38,695 bases of DNA from Lachnospiraceae bacterium (GTDB lineage Bacteria > Bacillota > Clostridia > Lachnospirales > Lachnospiraceae), in contig JAFYAS010000010.1 in NCBI GenBank assembly GCA_017540605.1, forward strand, positions 1 to 38,695, read 5' to 3'. The translations under genes and the position numbers were made by a program. Below are positions 36,315 to 38,695 of the stretch, one piece after another. A model generated the notes under the pieces. That model saw only the letters and a list, made by a program, of their open reading frames with translations, was not told the DNA's origin and ran no database searches. Position 1 is the first letter of the stretch; each line of letters starts with the position of its first letter.

Positions 36315-36713
36315 TTGAGAGATTTAGAAAAAACAAAAGAATTCTTTATAAATGACAGGTATGCCATGGTGACTACAGGTATTGAGATAGAAGCCGTGGA
36401 TGAGAATTATGCAAGATGCTCGCTGACCTTGGATGACAGGCATAAGAATGCCACAGGTCAGGTCATGGGTGGAGTGATGTACACCTTGGCTGACTTTGTG
36501 TTCGCTGTGAGCACCAATGTGAGCGAGGAAAAGCCCACTGTGACGGTGGTGAGCCAGATCACCTATCTTGGCGTATGCAAGGGTAAGAAGCTTATAGGAG
36601 AAAGTAAGCTTTTAAAGGATGGTAGAAGAAATTGCTTTTATCAGATCAATATCACTGACGAGCTTGGCAATCAGGTAGCTGTGGTAAATACTAACGGAGT
36701 TCATTTAGGATAA
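36315..36713 (+). CDS. PaaI-family hotdog thioesterase (TTG start)
   Basis: A 132-residue hotdog-fold acyl-CoA thioesterase. DRHKNATGQVMGGVMYTLADF is the family core (read as DRHKNATGQVMGG and VMYTLADF), with the Gly-Gly loop and Asp, and VVSQITYLG follows. It would hydrolyse aryl- or acyl-CoA made by its neighbours. No ATG gives the right N-terminus. The TTG at 36315 has GAGG at 36302-36305 with 9 bases of spacing and gives MRDLEKTKEFFINDRYAM, which agrees with homologues from memory; a longer TTG start at 36288 has no ribosome site. It follows paaK by 16 bases and overlaps the next gene by one base. Confidence 0.82.
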   Translation: MRDLEKTKEFFINDRYAMVTTGIEIEAVDENYARCSLTLDDRHKNATGQVMGGVMYTLADFVFAVSTNVSEEKPTVTVVSQITYLGVCKGKKLIGESKLLKDGRRNCFYQINITDELGNQVAVVNTNGVHLG

Positions 36714-37207
36714 TGGAAAAATTCACTGAGGATGTCATCATACAAGAGAATAATCCAAAGAATACTGTGCTTACCATTCTTTTTATAGTACTTGCAGTTG
36801 TTTCCTTTTTGGGGATGATCGTGACCTTTTTGGCGCTTATAGTGTTCATCCCTTCGGTTGTATGTTTATTTCTGCTTAAGAGAGTGAAGGATGTTCAGTA
36901 TGAATTTACAATGCTCTCTGAGGAAGTCAGAGTATCGGCTATTTACAACCTGGAAAGAAGAAAGTCCTTAAAGACCTTTGATCTTTCAAATGTAAAGCTT
37001 ATGGCTCCTTATGAATCCGGCAGGGTAGAGCATGAAAGGAGTCAGTGTAAAAAGACATATAAGTACACTACCAATGCACACAGAGAGAAGATATATAGTC
37101 TTATCCTTGAGGATGGTGGGCAGAAGTGCGAAATTGTAGTGGAGCCTACCGAGAAGATACTAAACCACTTAAAAGAGCTTTGTAAGAATGTGTATTATGA
37201 AGATTAA
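36713..37207 (+). CDS. Membrane protein of unknown function, last gene of the ior operon
   Basis: A 164-residue protein with a hydrophobic hairpin, TVLTILFIVLAVVSFLGMIV and FLALIVFIPSVVCLFLL, covering residues 19-55. A cytoplasmic domain of about 110 residues follows (VQYEFTMLSEEVRVSAIYN, HLKELCKNVYYED at the end). It resembles short DUF6106-type proteins of Lachnospiraceae, but this is recalled, not tested. Its ATG overlaps the stop of the thioesterase gene (TAATG), so it is translationally coupled. A terminator follows 12 bases after the stop. No catalytic motif is seen. Confidence 0.65.
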   Translation: MEKFTEDVIIQENNPKNTVLTILFIVLAVVSFLGMIVTFLALIVFIPSVVCLFLLKRVKDVQYEFTMLSEEVRVSAIYNLERRKSLKTFDLSNVKLMAPYESGRVEHERSQCKKTYKYTTNAHREKIYSLILEDGGQKCEIVVEPTEKILNHLKELCKNVYYED

Positions 37208-37219
37208 AATAATAAAGAG

Positions 37220-37250
37220 AAAAGCCTATTACTCATCGTAATAGGCTTTT
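37220..37250. terminator. Bidirectional terminator between the ior operon and yjfB
   Basis: A 13-bp perfect stem (37220-37232/37238-37250) with a 5-base loop. T runs are present in the stem ends on both strands. It overlaps the last two bases of the convergent yjfB gene. Confidence 0.85.
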
Positions 37251-37434
37251 ATACTCTGACGTCGAAGTTCTGTCCGAGATTCGGCTGTACAGAAGCTTCC
37301 ATCATTTTGGTAAGTGCAGCACCGTCTGCCTGCTGTTGATCCAATGCATTGTCAAGTAATGCGACATTCACATCTCTCATAACATTGGTCTGATTCATAC
37401 GCAGGGACATGCTCGCGATATCCATAACATCCAT
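37249..37434 (-). CDS. yjfB: YjfB family putative motility protein
   Basis: A 61-residue helical protein, MDVMDIASMSLRMNQTNVMR at the start, matching the YjfB family found in flagellated Firmicutes, where it is linked to motility control by location only. AGGAGGT lies 9 bases before the ATG on the minus strand. It is alone here; no flagellar genes are near. It suggests that the host is, or descends from, a motile bacterium. Confidence 0.8.
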   Translation of the reverse strand: MDVMDIASMSLRMNQTNVMRDVNVALLDNALDQQQADGAALTKMMEASVQPNLGQNFDVRV

Positions 37435-37504
37435 GGCAAGTACCTCCTGTATTTAGTTACTTGGATTATACTATAAATCGGGGAAAAATGCAATAGAATA
37501 AATA

Positions 37505-37557
37505 AAATTGTACTTTAGAAAATACATAATTATTAAATTGTACTTTATAAAATACAT
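37505..37557 (+). repeat. Tandem 23-bp direct repeat upstream of the SH3 gene
   Basis: AAATTGTACTTTA followed by GAAAATACAT (37505-37527) recurs at 37535-37557 with one difference in 23 bases (G to T), a period of 30 bases and a 7-base spacer. It lies about 80-100 bases before the consensus promoter at 37605-37633. It could be a paired binding site for a regulator. Confidence 0.7.
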
Positions 37558-37604
37558 TTGTTACAAAAATATTAAAAAAATCCTTGTTTTCTGCGGAATA
37601 AGTG

Positions 37605-37633
37605 TTGACAACGCTTTATTGCTTTGTTATAAT
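37605..37633 (+). promoter_or_regulatory. Consensus SigA promoter of the SH3 protein gene
   Basis: A perfect TTGACA (37605-37610), a 17-base spacer and a perfect TATAAT (37628-37633), giving a leader of about 100 bases. This predicts strong constitutive expression unless repressed. The surrounding 37435-37743 gap holds no gene. Confidence 0.88.
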
Positions 37634-37709
37634 CCCTTTTGTAATAAATTTGTAACAGATTTTTGTGGCAAGTTTTTTTTGCAACTACAAGATTTAGTGT
37701 TTGGATTTG

Positions 37710-37731
37710 ATTGTTACCATAGGATAACAAT
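37710..37731 (+). promoter_or_regulatory. Inverted repeat directly before the SH3 gene ribosome site
   Basis: ATTGTTA (37710-37716) pairs with TAACAAT (37725-37731), extended by CC/GG with a bulged A; AGGAGG follows one base later (37733-37738). It could be an operator or a leader hairpin affecting ribosome access. Confidence 0.4.
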
Positions 37732-37743
37732 TAGGAGGAAATC

Positions 37744-38695
37744 ATGAAAAAAAATGTTAAGTTTTTCGCATTTGCCCTTGCATCTACCTTAGCGGTATCA
37801 AGTATCGGTGCTACATCGATTGCTGCAGGCAATGTGATTGACGAAGGCGACATTAGTATTACTTCAGCGCTTGATGATTATTTGGCATCACTTACTGTAA
37901 GCGCGCCTGTTACCACAGAGACAGTTGTAGAGGTTACTACAGAGGCAGTTACCGAAGCAACAACAGAGGCTACTACAGAGACAACTACAGAGGCTACCAC
38001 AGCAGCAGCTAAGAAGAAAAAGACTACAAAGTACCCTGAGTTCAAGGGCAAGGCACTTGCCAATGTCAGCGGTAACTTGAATATCAGAGCAGAGGGCAAT
38101 GAAGAGGCAGAGAAGATCGGACTTCTTCCCAAAGGAGCTGTCTGCAAGGTAGTAGAAAAAGGCGATGGCTGGACAAAGATCAGATCCGGCGGATTTGAAG
38201 GCTATGTAAAGTCTGATTATCTTCTTTTCGGAGATGCAGCCGGTGCATATGCTGAGAAGAACCTTCCCCGTATGGCAGTTATCGATACTACCACATTGAA
38301 GGTTAGGGCTGAGAATTCAAAAGACAGCGCTTGTGTAACACTTGTTCCGGAAGGCGAGAAATACGCTATCATTTCTGAGAAGAAGGGTTGGACAGAGATT
38401 GAGATCGACGAAGAGACAACCGGATTTGTAAACAACGAGTATATTCATACAACATATAGCATGTCTTCAGCAATCTCACTTGAGGAGCTTGAGAGAGAAG
38501 TAGAGCTTCAGGATCCTGAGGATGAGACAGAGGTAGCTGAGACCACCACAGAGGAACAGAGAACCACAGAAGAGAGAAGAACTACTGAGGAAAGAAAGAC
38601 TACCGAAGAAGTAAAGACGACTGAAGAGAAGAAGACCACAGAAGAGAAAAAGACTACTGAGGAAAAGAAGACCACAGAAGAGAAAAAGGAAGAAA
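37744..38695 (+). CDS. Secreted SH3-domain cell wall protein (3' end beyond window)
   Basis: The first 317 codons of a longer gene. It begins with a signal peptide (KKNVKFFAFALASTLAVSS, cleavage likely near residue 28). A Thr-rich linker of TTEATTE type (about 58-92) follows, then two SH3b domains: NLNIRAEGNEEAEKIGLLPKG to FEGYVKSDYL (about 103-160) and LKVRAENSKDS to GFVNNEYIHT (about 185-238). From residue 268 on, a six-residue TTEEKK-type repeat starts and is cut by the window edge. SH3b domains bind peptidoglycan; a C-terminal NlpC/P60 hydrolase is common in such proteins but is not visible. GGAGG lies 6 bases before the ATG. The promoter is at 37605-37633. Confidence 0.85.
   Translation, partial: MKKNVKFFAFALASTLAVSSIGATSIAAGNVIDEGDISITSALDDYLASLTVSAPVTTETVVEVTTEAVTEATTEATTETTTEATTAAAKKKKTTKYPEFKGKALANVSGNLNIRAEGNEEAEKIGLLPKGAVCKVVEKGDGWTKIRSGGFEGYVKSDYLLFGDAAGAYAEKNLPRMAVIDTTTLKVRAENSKDSACVTLVPEGEKYAIISEKKGWTEIEIDEETTGFVNNEYIHTTYSMSSAISLEELEREVELQDPEDETEVAETTTEEQRTTEERRTTEERKTTEEVKTTEEKKTTEEKKTTEEKKTTEEKKEE
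38545..38688 (+). repeat. 18-bp tandem repeat coding for TTEEKK-type units
   Basis: Eight consecutive 18-base units, translated TTEEQR, TTEERR, TTEERK, TTEEVK and four TTEEKK, probably continuing past the window end. The units become more alike toward the end, and alternate units use the same codons (ACC ACA GAA GAG versus ACT ACT GAG GAA), a sign of recent expansion by a 36-base double unit. Confidence 0.85.

Noticed and set aside
37508..37747. Open frame of 79 codons through the SH3 gene promoter
   Set aside because: It spans the perfect TTGACA/TATAAT promoter and the leader, has no ribosome site, and ends inside the start of the SH3 gene.
38545..38695. Short regular repeats near the right edge as a CRISPR array
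   Set aside because: The 18-bp units have no spacers, stay in frame and continue a secreted protein.

Overview
The window looks like a chromosome segment of a Lachnospiraceae bacterium (Clostridia), of the Butyrivibrio, Pseudobutyrivibrio or Lachnospira kind. The evidence is the AT-leaning base composition, strong GGAGG ribosome sites, TTGACA/TATAAT promoters and gene families typical of that group: GH51 arabinofuranosidase, a GPH sugar symporter, the Ior/PaaK aryl-acid pathway, stand-alone AICAR formyltransferase beside a PurO-type IMP cyclohydrolase, YjfB, and Thr/Glu/Lys-rich SH3 wall proteins. The species cannot be named from sequence alone. No rRNA, tRNA, CRISPR array or prophage was seen.

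Layout. 1-7.3 kb: the 5' part of a leftward prephenate dehydrogenase, then rightward a zinc-dependent phospholipase C-like protein, the SbcD/SbcC DNA-end nuclease, and an intracellular arabinofuranosidase coupled to a small Cys-rich protein. A bidirectional terminator closes this block. 7.3-13.6 kb, leftward: CstA and a DUF8052-like partner; an Rpn-family (PDDEXK) nuclease with a strong internal start site and, just behind it, a broken copy of its own tail; an internally deleted IS1182-like element; then purH (formyltransferase only) and purO. 13.7-18.8 kb: a 51-residue helical protein, a ROK kinase plus GH1 phospho-beta-glucosidase pair, DegV (leftward), TrmO, and a zinc-ribbon protein. 18.9-22.4 kb: a heterodimeric ABC exporter with one degenerate ATP site.

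22.4-31.4 kb: an unusual cluster. It holds a 1239-residue TPR protein with a J-like N-terminus whose HPD motif is replaced by NPE, a GPH sugar symporter, three consecutive single-pass membrane proteins (two with N-terminal zinc ribbons), and, from its own promoter, an HscC-like Hsp70. This is the best candidate for an undescribed multi-gene system. 31.4-37.2 kb: branched-chain aminotransferase, then an operon for oxidative decarboxylation of aryl-pyruvates (IorA, IorB), an aryl-acetate CoA ligase, a hotdog thioesterase and a membrane protein. 37.2 kb to the end: a leftward YjfB gene and the start of a secreted SH3-domain wall protein, with a consensus promoter, tandem 23-bp repeats upstream and a growing TTEEKK repeat cut by the window edge.

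How the parts fit. IorAB and PaaK can together turn an aryl-pyruvate into aryl-acetate with ATP gain. PurH and PurO together make the last two steps to IMP. The ROK kinase and GH1 enzyme together can phosphorylate and split beta-glucosides without a PTS. The Rpn gene with its internal start fits a nuclease/intragenic antitoxin arrangement. These are inferences from family knowledge, made without database searches.
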